Positions 17,901-27,697 of a DNA stretch of 64,000 bases are shown one piece after another. The notes below the pieces were generated by a model. It worked only from the letters and a program-made list of their open reading frames with translations. It ran no database searches and was not told the origin of the DNA. Every line of letters starts with the position of its first letter. The first letter of the stretch is position 1. The position numbers were made by a program, and so were the translations under genes. The DNA is from Luteibacter sp. Sphag1AF (GTDB taxonomy: Bacteria > Pseudomonadota > Gammaproteobacteria > Xanthomonadales > Rhodanobacteraceae): positions 310,001 to 374,000 of the forward strand of contig NZ_JACHYH010000003.1 in the NCBI RefSeq assembly GCF_014192715.1. Reading direction: 5' to 3'.

Positions 17901-18436
17901 ACTCCTACGACGACGATTACGACATTGATCCGGAACTGGTCGGCGACGAGGAAAACGGCGACACCACAGAGGCCTGCGTCTGGCAGCTGCTGCTGCTCAT
18001 CAATCCCGGCGACGAAGACATGGCCGAGCAGCAATTCCATCAGTGGCGCGACTTCATGGCCACGGCGGACGCGGACGAAGCTCAGCCCATGGAAGCGGTG
18101 ACCCGGGTCATCGACTGGCGCTCCGGCTTCCGGATCGAAGCGGACGACACGGTCGCGCTGGTCGAGGCCATCAACGAACTGGCCATGCGCTGGGACATCC
18201 ACATCGACTGGAACGGCGATGCCAGCGATGACGAGTTCCACGAAAACACCGATGCTCCCGAGCTGTTTGCCGTGGCCTATGACTACCTCGCGCAGCACGG
18301 CTACACCCTGTGGGCTTATGAAACCGACGACGGCATGTATGCGGGCTTCATCTCGCAGACGCGCGACGCCGAGCCCATGCGGGAGCTGGCCACTGCACTC
18401 GGGATCAACATGCGCCTGGGCAGCGACGTCAGCTGA
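17897..18436 (+). CDS. DUF6630-like acidic protein
   Basis: The 179-residue, strongly acidic, soluble protein has no signal sequence or membrane segment. Its pattern LLLINPGDEDMAEQQF, then VIDWRSGFRIEADDTVALVEAI, then YGYTLWAYETDDGMYAGFIS-like blocks (here HGYTLWAYETDDGMYAGF) resembles what I recall as the DUF6630 family of Xanthomonadales. The function is unknown. Overlap of four bases with the TIGR02117 gene suggests co-translation. Confidence 0.6.
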   Translation: MNSYDDDYDIDPELVGDEENGDTTEACVWQLLLLINPGDEDMAEQQFHQWRDFMATADADEAQPMEAVTRVIDWRSGFRIEADDTVALVEAINELAMRWDIHIDWNGDASDDEFHENTDAPELFAVAYDYLAQHGYTLWAYETDDGMYAGFISQTRDAEPMRELATALGINMRLGSDVS

Positions 18437-18580
18437 AGTGGCGGCGCACCATGGAAGCGAGTACGAAATTCACCGTACCGCTTTCTCTTTTTTCATGTGC
18501 GCGATGGCAAGCGCGGCCCTGTCAGCAATAATCATTCGCTCAAGCGCGGGAAGTTCTCCGCCATAGCGAAGGGGACAGGA

Positions 18581-20911
18581 ATGGGTCGCAGGAACGAAAC
18601 GATGGCACGTCGTGCCATCGCCACACTGGTGCTGGGCCTCGCAGCGTGCGCTGCCTCAGCGGCGCCGCAGGTCATGCTGGATCGCAACGGAAGCCATGTT
18701 TCGATCGAAACGTACGCCCCCAACGTTGTGCGCGTGACGATCAGCCCGGATGCAAAGCTGGCCGCTGCGCCCGCCGGCTATGGCTTCATCGGCAAACCCG
18801 ACGACAAAGGCTGGACGCACGACAGCAGCGCATCGGGCGATACCTTCCGCTCCGCCAGGCTCGTGCTGGAAGTTGCCGCGCAGCCGAAGCCCGGCCCGAT
18901 GGACACCATGGCTCGCTACTTCGCGCCGACCCTGCCTCCCGTAACGCTGAAGGTGCGCAAGCCAGACGGCACCCTGCTGCTGGACATGACGGGCTGGGAA
19001 ATGTCGCCGCACAAAGTCAGCGGCGAAGAGACGTTCCGCGTGGGCGCCAGCTTCAACGCACCCGCTGACGAGCACTACTACGGCCTGGGGCAGAACCAGG
19101 AAGGCATTCTCGACTACCGCGGACGCACGGTCGACTGCCGCCATGATTACGATGCACCCGCTGGCGAAACCGTCTGCGTGCCCTTCATGGTCAGCAGCAA
19201 GGGCTATGGCATCGTCTGGGACAACCCCTCTGTCACACGCATCACCGCGGGCGTCAACGGCCGCACGATGTGGCAGTCCAACGTGGGCGAACGCGTATCG
19301 TTCTTCATCATCACCGGCGATCACACCGATGATATCTACGCGGGTTACCGCACCATCTCCGGCGTAACGCCCCTGCCGCCGAAGGCGGCTTTTGGCTTCA
19401 TCCAGAGCAAGGCACGCTATGCGTCGCAGAAGGAACTGCTGGACGCGGCGGCGGGTTATCGCAAGCGCGGCTATCCGCTGGACGTGATGGTGCTGGACTG
19501 GTTCTACTGGACCAAAATGGGGCAACTGGATATTGATCCGGAATACTTCCCCGACCCGGCCGCCATGAACCGCACGCTGCACGAGCAGGGCATGCAGAGC
19601 ATCATCAGTGTATGGCCGCGCTTCGAGCGTTCATCGCGTTACTTCGACACACTGGCCGCAAAGGGCTGGCTGCTCAAGAACGACAAGGGCGAACCTCAGG
19701 ATGGCCTTCCCTTCCGCAGCGACCGCGCAGGTGCGTTGATCGACAGCACCAACCCGCAGGCGCGCGACTGGTTCTGGGGCAAGATCCGCGACAACATCGC
19801 CTCGCAAGGCTTCGATTGGTTCTGGCTGGACGAAACCGAACCCGATCTCGTGCCCGATGGCTATTTCTACAGCATCGGCTCGGGCGACCGATATCACAAC
19901 GTGTTTCCGCTGCTGCACACCCAGGGTGTGGCGGAGGGCTCACGCCGCGACCGCCCCAACAAGCGCAACCTGATTCTTTCCCGTGCCGCGTACACCGGCA
20001 CCCAGCGCAACGGCGCGCTCTTCTGGTCATCGGACATCCAGCCGACGTGGGAAGTGTTGAAGCGCCAGGTGCCCACAGGACTGAACTTCACGGCTTCAGG
20101 CATGGCTTACTGGGGCAACGACATAGGTGGCTGGCAGACGCTGCCCGCGCAGCACACGCCCGAGCGCAAGCCGCTGCTTGATCCGTCAGCCGCGCGCGAC
20201 GTGGTGGGCCAGTACGACGACTATCCGGAACTGCTCGCCCGCTGGTTCCAGTACGGCGCATTCACGCCCACCCTGCGCGTGCACGGTCTGCGCAAGCAGG
20301 TGGAAGTGTGGTCCTACGGCGAAGGGGCCGAGGGCGTGATGGTGAAATACCTGAAGCTTCGCTACACGCTGATGCCCTATCTGTACGCCATGGGCAAGCA
20401 CACGTATGACACGGGTGCGCCGTTCATGCGTGCGCTGTACATGGACTTCCCGAACGATCCGCAGGTCAGCAATCTTGGCGATGAGTACATGTTCGGCCCC
20501 GCGTTCCTGGTGGCCCCGGTCACGGAGCAGGGTGTGGAGCACCGCGACGTATACCTTCCCCAGGGCAGCGACTGGATCAACTACTGGACTGGCGAGAAAT
20601 TCACGGGCGGTCGCCATGTGACCGTGGCGGCTCCCATCGACATCATCCCGCTGTTCGTCCGCGCCGGATCCATCATTCCGATGGGCGTCGATATTCCCAG
20701 CACGGCGACGAAACAGCCACTGGCAAGCATCCGCGTCTACCCGGGCAAGGATGCCGACTTCACACTGTACGACGACGATGGCGTGACCAACGATTACGAA
20801 AAGGGTGCCGGCAAGAGCATCCGTCTGCATTGGGATGACAAGGCCCGCAAGCTCACCGCCAGCGACGGCAGCGACCTGAGTCGTCTCGTGCAGGTGATCA
20901 GTCCGCAGTAA
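18581..20911 (+). CDS. GH31 family alpha-glycosidase, exported
   Basis: The 776-residue glycoside hydrolase family 31 enzyme (alpha-glucosidase, alpha-xylosidase or 4-alpha-glucosyltransferase) has a signal peptide ending near CAASAA. The N-terminal beta-sandwich includes EHYYGLGQNQEGILDYRG. In the catalytic barrel, MVLDWFYWTKMGQLDIDPEY and WFWLDETEPDLVPDG carry the probable nucleophile Asp, and NGALFWSSDIQPTWEVL carries the acid/base Asp. A C-terminal beta-domain has YPGKDADFTLYDDDGVTNDYEKG. The WLDETEP form of the nucleophile motif is closer to xylosidase or transglucosidase members than to classical alpha-glucosidases. ATG at 18581 follows GGGGACAGGA; an alternative ATG lies at 18602. Confidence 0.9.
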   Translation: MGRRNETMARRAIATLVLGLAACAASAAPQVMLDRNGSHVSIETYAPNVVRVTISPDAKLAAAPAGYGFIGKPDDKGWTHDSSASGDTFRSARLVLEVAAQPKPGPMDTMARYFAPTLPPVTLKVRKPDGTLLLDMTGWEMSPHKVSGEETFRVGASFNAPADEHYYGLGQNQEGILDYRGRTVDCRHDYDAPAGETVCVPFMVSSKGYGIVWDNPSVTRITAGVNGRTMWQSNVGERVSFFIITGDHTDDIYAGYRTISGVTPLPPKAAFGFIQSKARYASQKELLDAAAGYRKRGYPLDVMVLDWFYWTKMGQLDIDPEYFPDPAAMNRTLHEQGMQSIISVWPRFERSSRYFDTLAAKGWLLKNDKGEPQDGLPFRSDRAGALIDSTNPQARDWFWGKIRDNIASQGFDWFWLDETEPDLVPDGYFYSIGSGDRYHNVFPLLHTQGVAEGSRRDRPNKRNLILSRAAYTGTQRNGALFWSSDIQPTWEVLKRQVPTGLNFTASGMAYWGNDIGGWQTLPAQHTPERKPLLDPSAARDVVGQYDDYPELLARWFQYGAFTPTLRVHGLRKQVEVWSYGEGAEGVMVKYLKLRYTLMPYLYAMGKHTYDTGAPFMRALYMDFPNDPQVSNLGDEYMFGPAFLVAPVTEQGVEHRDVYLPQGSDWINYWTGEKFTGGRHVTVAAPIDIIPLFVRAGSIIPMGVDIPSTATKQPLASIRVYPGKDADFTLYDDDGVTNDYEKGAGKSIRLHWDDKARKLTASDGSDLSRLVQVISPQ

Positions 20912-20914
20912 TCT

Positions 20915-22255
20915 TCAGTCGCGCGCGAGGCCCCTCGCGCGCAGCCTGTTGTGTCGCCAGCAAAGCAGCGGCGTCGTGGTCATTCCGTGGACCACGACGC
21001 TCGCAACCACCACAGTGACCACTACGTTGATGAACTCGTCGGCCACGCTGCCGGGAAGGCCATGCGTCAGCGCATAAGCCAGGTAGTTAAGGCTGCCGAT
21101 GCCGCGAATACCCAGCCATCCCTGCAAGACACGCCGCGCGCGCGGCGTATCCGTGCCCACCGTGGCGAGATAAACCGCCAGCGGCCGCACCACCACAAAC
21201 AGCACAAGCGCCAGGAGCAGTCCCTGCCTGGACAGATGAGGGACACAAGTGATGCCCAGCACCATCACCATGCCGGCAGCGATCAGGCGCTCCAGCGTGT
21301 CACCGAACGACAAGGCATCGGACACCATCCAGCCCACCGAGCGGGCCGGGTTGTCGGCGTTATCAGACTTGCGTTCGTTGGGATTGACCGTCTTCTCGGC
21401 GGGAAGATGGCGCGTTTCGTCGCCGCCATGCTTGCCCACGACGTAAACCTCGGCGCGCCGCAAACCGATGCCTGCCGCGAACACCGCCAGGAACGCGGAC
21501 GCATGCAACGCCTCGGCGGCGGCGTAAGTCAGTGCCATCAACGCCAGCGCGAGCATGTCGCTGGGCGCCACGTCCGAGGAAGCTGCCTTCAGCCGCGCGC
21601 CGAGCAAGCCGATACCCCAACCGAACGCAAAACCCAGAAGCACGCCCGCCGGCAGCGACCAGGCCACATCCATCAGCATCCACGAACCCACGATGGACGA
21701 TGGCGCCTGGCCGTCCGTCGCCGTCATCAGGGCCAGACCCAGCAACAGGAACGGCAGTGCGGACGCATCGTTCATGCCCGCCTCGCCGGACAACGCGACA
21801 CGAAGCGCATCGTCGTCTGTGGCGCTGTCCACGGATACCAGGCTGGCCAGCACCGGATCAGTGGGTGAAAGCGTCGCGGCCAGCCCGAGGCAAACGGGCC
21901 ACGGCCACGCCGTGAACACATGTGCCACGACCGTCATGCCCACCACGGTCAACAGCATCGCCGGCCACGCCAGCCGGGCCGCGATGTGCCAGCCGGAATC
22001 GGAAAACGGCAGGCGCAGCTTCAGTCCCGTGATGAACAGCGACACGACCATACCGGCCTCGGTCGCCTCCCGCAGCCAGCCGGCACCCTGGCGCAGATCC
22101 ACATCCAGCAACGCCAGGCAGGACGGCCCCACCACGGCCCCTGCAATCAGGTAGATGGTGAAAGGCGTGATCGGCCCGCGTTGAATCCAGCCAGAGGCCA
22201 GGGAGGTGGCGAGCAGAAGCACGCCGACCAGGGCGATCCAGCCAGCCTCGCTCAT
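20915..22255 (-). CDS. CPA1 family cation:proton antiporter
   Basis: The roughly 446-residue membrane protein has about twelve hydrophobic segments. It carries the CPA1 landmarks [14 protein letters not shown] (about residues 125-138) and [19 protein letters not shown], where the Asn-Asp pair is the ion-binding motif. These antiporters exchange Na+ or K+ for H+ at the inner membrane. A soluble loop around residues 280-310 ([20 protein letters not shown]) interrupts the membrane segments. An in-frame GTG at 22261 would add two residues. Confidence 0.87.
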   Translation of the reverse strand: MSEAGWIALVGVLLLATSLASGWIQRGPITPFTIYLIAGAVVGPSCLALLDVDLRQGAGWLREATEAGMVVSLFITGLKLRLPFSDSGWHIAARLAWPAMLLTVVGMTVVAHVFTAWPWPVCLGLAATLSPTDPVLASLVSVDSATDDDALRVALSGEAGMNDASALPFLLLGLALMTATDGQAPSSIVGSWMLMDVAWSLPAGVLLGFAFGWGIGLLGARLKAASSDVAPSDMLALALMALTYAAAEALHASAFLAVFAAGIGLRRAEVYVVGKHGGDETRHLPAEKTVNPNERKSDNADNPARSVGWMVSDALSFGDTLERLIAAGMVMVLGITCVPHLSRQGLLLALVLFVVVRPLAVYLATVGTDTPRARRVLQGWLGIRGIGSLNYLAYALTHGLPGSVADEFINVVVTVVVASVVVHGMTTTPLLCWRHNRLRARGLARD

Positions 22256-22409
22256 GGGCACATTTCCACTGAAGAAGTGTCACCCATCATCCCCAGCGTC
22301 GAATGAAAATGGCGGCAATGGCTTGGGTAGCGGCGCCCGCAGCACCCTACGGCGGCGAATGTTGTCGATGCCTATTACAATGCCCGGTCTCGACGCTCAG
22401 GGCCTCTCC

Positions 22410-23615
22410 GTGATCATTCATCCCAAAGTACGTGGCTTTATCTGCATCACCGCGCATCCGACAGGCTGCGAAAAGAACGTGCTCGACCAGATCGCCACCA
22501 CACGCGCCAGCGGCGCGACCGGCGAAGGTCCCAAGCGCGTGCTCGTGGTGGGCGCGTCCACCGGCTATGGCCTGGCTTCGCGCATCACGGCCGCCTTCGG
22601 CTACGGTGCCGCCACACTGGGTGTCTTCTTCGAGAAGCCCTCCAGCGACACCAAGACCGGTACGGCCGGCTGGTACAACTCGGCTGCCTTCGACAAGGCT
22701 GCCAAGGCCGAAGGCCTGTACAGCCGCTCGATCAACGGCGATGCGTTCTCCAACGAGACCCGCGCCCGCGCCATCGAAATGATCAGGGAAGAAATGGGCG
22801 GCCCGATCGACCTGGTCGTCTATTCGCTCGCCTCGCCCGTGCGCAAGCTGCCGACCACGGGCGAACTGGTGCGCTCGTCGCTGAAGACCATCGGCGAAAC
22901 CTTCACCGCCTCCTCGGTGGACACCAACCGTGACACCGTGGTGCAGGTCTCCGTCGAGCCCGCCACTGAGCAGGAAATCGCCGATACCGTCACCGTCATG
23001 GGTGGCGAAGACTGGGCGCTGTGGATCGACGCACTGAACGATGCCGGCGTCCTCGCCGACAACGCGCGCACCGTGGCATACAGCTACGTGGGCACCGAGA
23101 TCACCTGGCCGATCTACTGGCACGGCACGCTTGGCCGCGCCAAGCAGCATCTGGACAACACCGCCGCCGACCTGCGCTCGCGCTTCGCGGCCAAGGGGCT
23201 GGACGCGCACGTGGGCGTGATGAAGTCGGTGGTCACTCAGGCCAGCGCTGCCATCCCCGTGATTCCGCTCTACGTGTCGATGGCCTTCCGCATCATGAAG
23301 GAAAAGGGCATCCACGAAGGCACCATCGAACAGATCAACCGTCTGTTCCGCGACTCGCTCTACCGCAAGGACGGCGCCGTGGCCGCCACCGACGACGAGC
23401 ACCGCCTGCGTCTGGACGACTGGGAGCTTCGTGACGACGTGCAGGACGCCTGCAAGGCCATGTGGCCCACCGTCAACACGGAAAACCTGTCTGAGCTGAC
23501 CGACTATGCCGGCTACAAGAGCGACTTCCTGCGCCTGTTCGGCTTCGGCCGCACCGACGTGGATTACGACGCCGATGTATCGCCGCAGGTTCAGTTCGAC
23601 GTGATCGAGCTGTAA
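22410..23615 (+). CDS. fabV: Trans-2-enoyl-ACP/CoA reductase FabV
   Basis: The 401-residue FabV-type enoyl reductase catalyses the last step of the fatty-acid elongation cycle and is known for its insensitivity to triclosan. The N-terminus [20 protein letters not shown], the cofactor site [16 protein letters not shown] and the active-site Tyr-X8-Lys motif in [14 protein letters not shown] are all present. GTG at 22410 is preferred because it matches the usual FabV N-terminus and length. An ATG at 22380 would add ten residues. It is convergent with the chemoreceptor gene across a shared terminator. Confidence 0.93.
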   Translation: MIIHPKVRGFICITAHPTGCEKNVLDQIATTRASGATGEGPKRVLVVGASTGYGLASRITAAFGYGAATLGVFFEKPSSDTKTGTAGWYNSAAFDKAAKAEGLYSRSINGDAFSNETRARAIEMIREEMGGPIDLVVYSLASPVRKLPTTGELVRSSLKTIGETFTASSVDTNRDTVVQVSVEPATEQEIADTVTVMGGEDWALWIDALNDAGVLADNARTVAYSYVGTEITWPIYWHGTLGRAKQHLDNTAADLRSRFAAKGLDAHVGVMKSVVTQASAAIPVIPLYVSMAFRIMKEKGIHEGTIEQINRLFRDSLYRKDGAVAATDDEHRLRLDDWELRDDVQDACKAMWPTVNTENLSELTDYAGYKSDFLRLFGFGRTDVDYDADVSPQVQFDVIEL

Positions 23616-23636
23616 TTGCGCACGCACCGCTGAACG

Positions 23637-23666
23637 AAAAAGGCCGCCCGGTGGGCGGCCTTCTTT
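23637..23666. terminator. Bidirectional terminator between fabV and chemoreceptor
   Basis: An AAAAA run, then GGCCGCCC, GGT loop, GGGCGGCC and TTCTTTT. A-rich before and T-rich after the stem, so it can act on both convergent transcripts. Confidence 0.85.
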
Positions 23667-23681
23667 TGTGCACGATGAGCC

Positions 23682-25271
23682 TCAGGCCGCCTGCGCCACG
23701 TCGTCTTCGTCGTCAAAACTGAAATGAGCGACGCGCCCGGCCAGACCGGATGCCTGCTCCTCAAGCACCACGCAGGCCATGCGGATGCGATCCACCAGGT
23801 CACCGTTGCGCGACGTGATGACGTTGAGCTGGTCGAACGCGTCACCCATCTGCGACAACGCCTGGGCCTGATCGCCACTGGCCTGCGCGATGGTGGAGAT
23901 GTGCGCCGCGATGCGCCCGAAGCCGCGCGCAATGTCCTCGAATGCCTGCCCGGACTCCTGCGCCAGCGCCGATCCTGCGAGCACACGCTCGTCGTTTTCC
24001 GACACCACCGCCTTGATGTCGCGCACGGACAACGAACACCGCTGCGACAGGTTGCGCACCTCCTGCGCCACCACCGCAAAGCCCCGGCCATGCTCTCCGG
24101 CCCGGGCAGCTTCAACGGCCGCGTTCAATGCCAGCAGGTTGGTCTGGAAGGCGATGCTTTCGATCACGCCGACGATGTCACGGATCTGGGAACTGCCCGC
24201 GCGAATGTCCGACATGGCCAGGATCGTCCTTTCAAGCACGTCCTTGCCCTGTTGCGTGCTGACAGCGACCGACGCCACTTCGTCATCGACAGAGCGACTG
24301 AGTGACGCGTGATGCCGCACGGCGCCGGAGAGGCCTGCCAGTTGCGCGGATGACTGCTGCAATGCCACCGACTGACTCTGCGTGCGCTCGGCAAGCTCGC
24401 GGCTGCCATCGCTGAGCTGCGTCGATGCAGACTGCACCGTGGACGCACTGGCGCCCATCTCGTGCACGATGTGGGTCAGGCTCGTATCCATGTCGCCCAA
24501 CGACAACGACAGCATGCCCAGTTCGTCCTGCACGGCATTCACAGGCCGATGACCCAGACGTCCGGCCGTGATGGCACGTGCCACCTCGGACGCACGTGCC
24601 AGCCCATTCAGTACGCGCCGAAGCACCATGACATCCAGGGCGAGGGCCAGCAGGAAGCCCGTCACCAGCGTGGCCAGAAGATCGCGACGCGCATGGGCCA
24701 GTGCCGTGGCTGATACGTCAAACTGCACTGCGCCTTCATCGGCAAGTTTGTTGAGGATATTGCCCGCGTCCGTTTGCAGCGTGGTGAAAACCGGCAGCAG
24801 AAGATCGTCACGAAGCTGGGCGGCGTCCTCGTACTTCTCCTGCGCGAGCTGCGGCGTGATCCGGTCCAGGTACTTGTCCAGCGCTTCCTTGTGCGACGCG
24901 AATTCCTTCATCTCGTCCGTGTCGGGAAGACCGCCGCTCACCGAGAGATACGCCTCCCACATGCGACTGGCCAGCTTCTGATTCGTGCCGATGTTGGCAG
25001 CCGCCGTCTCCGAACGGGACGGAAGCTTCATGTCCAGCGACTCGGCAAGCTCCTGGGCGCTGGAGCGATAGTCCTCCATGAGCCGACCCACCACACTCGC
25101 GGTGGCCAGCTGCTTGGTATAGAGGATGCGCAGCGAATCATCAGCGCGGCTCATGGCACGCATGCCGATGACCGCAGCCACCACCATCACCACCACAAAA
25201 CAGCCGATGCGAAGAGCAAACGCGAGACGCAGACCCTGGAGGCGAAGGCGCGCGAGACGTATCGAAATCAT
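23682..25271 (-). CDS. Methyl-accepting chemotaxis protein
   Basis: The 529-residue chemoreceptor has a first membrane segment (about residues 17-38), a four-helix-bundle-type periplasmic ligand domain (about 40-190) and a second membrane segment (LLATLVTGFLLALALDVMVL). A HAMP domain and a long cytoplasmic coiled coil follow, with the trimer-contact/CheA tip ESIAFQTNLLALNAAVEAAR and GRGFAVVAQEVRNLSQR. The residues after this (CSLSVRDIK) deviate slightly from the usual SAxAAxEIK. No C-terminal CheR-binding pentapeptide is visible. No other chemotaxis genes are nearby, so it is an orphan receptor. The ligand is unknown. Confidence 0.94.
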   Translation of the reverse strand: MISIRLARLRLQGLRLAFALRIGCFVVVMVVAAVIGMRAMSRADDSLRILYTKQLATASVVGRLMEDYRSSAQELAESLDMKLPSRSETAAANIGTNQKLASRMWEAYLSVSGGLPDTDEMKEFASHKEALDKYLDRITPQLAQEKYEDAAQLRDDLLLPVFTTLQTDAGNILNKLADEGAVQFDVSATALAHARRDLLATLVTGFLLALALDVMVLRRVLNGLARASEVARAITAGRLGHRPVNAVQDELGMLSLSLGDMDTSLTHIVHEMGASASTVQSASTQLSDGSRELAERTQSQSVALQQSSAQLAGLSGAVRHHASLSRSVDDEVASVAVSTQQGKDVLERTILAMSDIRAGSSQIRDIVGVIESIAFQTNLLALNAAVEAARAGEHGRGFAVVAQEVRNLSQRCSLSVRDIKAVVSENDERVLAGSALAQESGQAFEDIARGFGRIAAHISTIAQASGDQAQALSQMGDAFDQLNVITSRNGDLVDRIRMACVVLEEQASGLAGRVAHFSFDDEDDVAQAA

Positions 25272-25387
25272 GATGGACAGCCGTGCAGGAGGAAAGAATT
25301 TCTGCTAGCCAGTCTGGCGCCGCGTAATGAAAACCTCACTGCACCCACGTTACCGAAATGACACACAAGCCGCACACGGGCGGATGG

Positions 25388-26326
25388 TCAGGCCCGCTCT
25401 TCGTCATGCCAGCGAACGATGAGGTACAAAGGCACGTCGGCGACGCGGGTGGGCAGATGGCGCGCGAAGCGCACCGTGACCGAGGATGCTGACCGTATGC
25501 CCGACTCATCGCGCGCCTCGACACGGATGGTCACGGCATTGACACCGTCAGCACCACCCACCGCCACACCGGACGGCAACGGCGGTGGTGGTGTGCCGGG
25601 CGGAGCTGCGTCGCGCTGCTGGATGTATTTCTTCGCCGACGCCAGGTCCATGCCGGGCAACGCGGCCAGCGCCAGCGCCGGTGCAAACTCAGGCTCGGGA
25701 CTGGCACGCTGCGACCAGATGGTGATGGCGGGCTCAACACGCGCATATAGCGGCAGATCCATGCCCAGCACCGCCTGCAGTTCCTCAAGCACGGGCATCT
25801 GTCCGCGTCGCGGGCCATAGGACAGGCCCGCCTGCGTATAGGCACTGCGCGCAGTGGCCGCACCCGGCAGATCCGGGGTTCGCCACTCGACAATTCGCCG
25901 GGCAAGAAGCGTCGCGCGATCCGCTGTCGCTCCGGCCGCCAGGAAAAGCGCGCGGAGCACAGCTTCGTCTGCGGTGTTCAGATCAACCTTGCCTGCTTCG
26001 TTGGTGACAGTGACCGTCACGTGAACCCGATCAAAGTCAAACCCGAACGGACGTCCGTCCCCGATCCAGCGCGCTGGCGGCCCGGGGACAACGGGTGCCT
26101 GCTCGTCGTCGCCTTCCGGCGCAGCCTTGTGTCCCCAGACTTCATAGATGGCCCGCATCACACCCGCCTGCGCTGCATAGCGAACACGCAGCTGGGCCGA
26201 CTGGTAACGTGTCTGTTCCCCCTCGATGCGTGCTGCGGCGGCGTAACCACCCACCAGAATGGCCAGCAACGTGCAGGCCCAGAGCACGACCAGCAGCGCC
26301 ACGCCTCGCTGTTGCGTGTGCCTCAT
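25388..26326 (-). CDS. gspK: Type II secretion minor pseudopilin GspK
   Basis: The 312-residue protein has the prepilin start MRHTQQRGVALLVVLWACTL, where Gly is followed by Val rather than Phe, as is usual for GspK. Its large soluble domain contains a DLNTADEAVLRALFLAAGA helix-hairpin and ARRIVEWR. GspK caps the I-J-K tip of the pseudopilus. The gene follows gspJ with a 4-base overlap. No gspL or gspM follows; the next gene is a chemoreceptor. Confidence 0.88.
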   Translation of the reverse strand: MRHTQQRGVALLVVLWACTLLAILVGGYAAAARIEGEQTRYQSAQLRVRYAAQAGVMRAIYEVWGHKAAPEGDDEQAPVVPGPPARWIGDGRPFGFDFDRVHVTVTVTNEAGKVDLNTADEAVLRALFLAAGATADRATLLARRIVEWRTPDLPGAATARSAYTQAGLSYGPRRGQMPVLEELQAVLGMDLPLYARVEPAITIWSQRASPEPEFAPALALAALPGMDLASAKKYIQQRDAAPPGTPPPPLPSGVAVGGADGVNAVTIRVEARDESGIRSASSVTVRFARHLPTRVADVPLYLIVRWHDEERA

Positions 26327-26976
26327 GGCGCGTGATCCGGCATCAGGGTGCGACCCGCGCTACGTACGTTCACGCCACCGGCGCTCTGTCGCGGCGCTAC
26401 CACCAGGGCAGGCCATGCCGCTTCACCATCTTCCGGAATCACGGTGATGCGCACCGCAGCAGGAAGCGCAACTGTGTTGTCCCAATGGTCCGCCCAGCCT
26501 TCGCCCGCCCTGGCCGATGCAAACTCGAAGCGAACCGACTTCACCCGTTCGAGCAACACTTCCGGCGCACCCGGTCGCAACGCCTGCGGACTGAGGGGTA
26601 CAGGTGCGAACAGCACCTCAAGACGATGCCCACCGTCGTGATTGTCCACCACGCGGATAATCTGCACCTGCGGGGCAAGCTTGTTGAGATACCCGGGGAG
26701 AGGCGCTACGAATCGGATTTCCGTATCGCTGCCGGTGAATACGACAGGAACTTGCCGGTCGTCCAGCTTCCATGGCAACGCCTGCGCCGCTGCCAGCTCG
26801 CGGCGGAGAAACTCCCGTGCGCCGCGCACGGCATCCAGCCGCTCGATCGCCGTCTGCCCGCGCTGCACGCTGAGTGTGGCCGAGCGGATGCCTGCATAAA
26901 CACCAAGCAGGAGAATGGCCAGCAACGCCAGTGCAGCGAGCACTTCCAGAAGACTGAACCCTGCCTGCCGCTTCAT
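26323..26976 (-). CDS. gspJ: Type II secretion minor pseudopilin GspJ
   Basis: The 217-residue pseudopilin has an N-terminal methylation motif MKRQAGFSLLEVLAALALLA: cleavage after Gly6 leaves Phe, with the conserved Glu at position 5 of the mature protein. The rest is a soluble domain typical of GspJ in length, with RREFLRREL-like and VKSVRFEFA segments (here GAREFLRRELAAA). It overlaps gspI by 4 bases and gspK by 4 bases, so the three are surely one transcript. Confidence 0.88.
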   Translation of the reverse strand: MKRQAGFSLLEVLAALALLAILLLGVYAGIRSATLSVQRGQTAIERLDAVRGAREFLRRELAAAQALPWKLDDRQVPVVFTGSDTEIRFVAPLPGYLNKLAPQVQIIRVVDNHDGGHRLEVLFAPVPLSPQALRPGAPEVLLERVKSVRFEFASARAGEGWADHWDNTVALPAAVRITVIPEDGEAAWPALVVAPRQSAGGVNVRSAGRTLMPDHAP

Positions 26977-27374
26977 GCGGGGGGAACCGGTGCCGGCGGA
27001 CGCGGCTCATCCTGCACACGCAGCGTCGTGTAATTCGCCTTGCCAGCGCGCCAGATCACTTCCAGGTCGATGCGGTACAAATGCAGATCCGATGGTTTGA
27101 TCCCGCCATCCGTTACGGGTGTCACGACCATGCGCCAGCGATACGTCGCATCGAAACGGCCCTCGGTCGTACCGGCAACAAGCGGCGCCGTGTGGCCTGC
27201 CGATTCCATTGCCGAGTCAGCCCACATCGCAGCGCGGTTGATCGCGGTCGATTGCGCGGTGAGATGCATGGATGCCGCAGCGATATGCATGACTGCGCCA
27301 AAGGCGATCGACAGGAGAAGGATCGCCGATATCACTTCAAGCAGACTGAAGCCTCCCTGCCCCCGACGAGGCAT
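26973..27374 (-). CDS. gspI: Type II secretion minor pseudopilin GspI
   Basis: The 133-residue protein with prepilin motif MPRRGQGGFSLLEVISAILL is the first gene of the gspI-J-K trio. The start at 27374 gives the short positively charged leader expected for prepilins. An upstream ATG at 27407 would lengthen the leader by 11 residues; neither has a strong ribosome binding site. GspI nucleates assembly of the pseudopilus tip with J and K. The genes for the secretin, ATPase, major pseudopilin and GspH are not upstream, where an unrelated plus-strand island begins. Confidence 0.82.
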   Translation of the reverse strand: MPRRGQGGFSLLEVISAILLLSIAFGAVMHIAAASMHLTAQSTAINRAAMWADSAMESAGHTAPLVAGTTEGRFDATYRWRMVVTPVTDGGIKPSDLHLYRIDLEVIWRAGKANYTTLRVQDEPRPPAPVPPA

Positions 27375-27697
27375 ATCGAACCATTCCGTTGTCGTATGAA
27401 TCCCCATGAAAGAAGGCTGACACGCATTTGTGTCAGGACGTCGAATGAGGCGCCGGGTTTCGGCATGGCGCGAGCAAGCGCGCTTCCGCACGGGGCTGAA
27501 TGACAGACGAAAAGCGATTCTTCGCAGATTGCGTTGGAGCATTTTCGTGGTGCGGGGAACAGAACAGATCCACTGGTGAGTCCACCCGTGAAGCCCATCA
27601 CTTTCCACTCGTGATGTGTGCCCATCGACTCGGCGCCCTTCGCGAAGCTATGCCATGATCCGCCGACACGGATGTCCCCTGTTCTTGAGGAAGTGGC
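27375..27697. other. Junction region between T2SS pseudopilins and T4SS-effector island
   Basis: About 320 bases between divergent gspI and the VirD4-like gene. It must hold both promoters. No repeats, tRNA end or integrase remnant were seen that would mark an insertion point. Confidence 0.4.

Noticed and set aside
17897-18436. RraB-type ribonuclease E inhibitor
   Set aside because: Acidic and similar in size, but the conserved RraB segments are missing; the pattern fits DUF6630 better.
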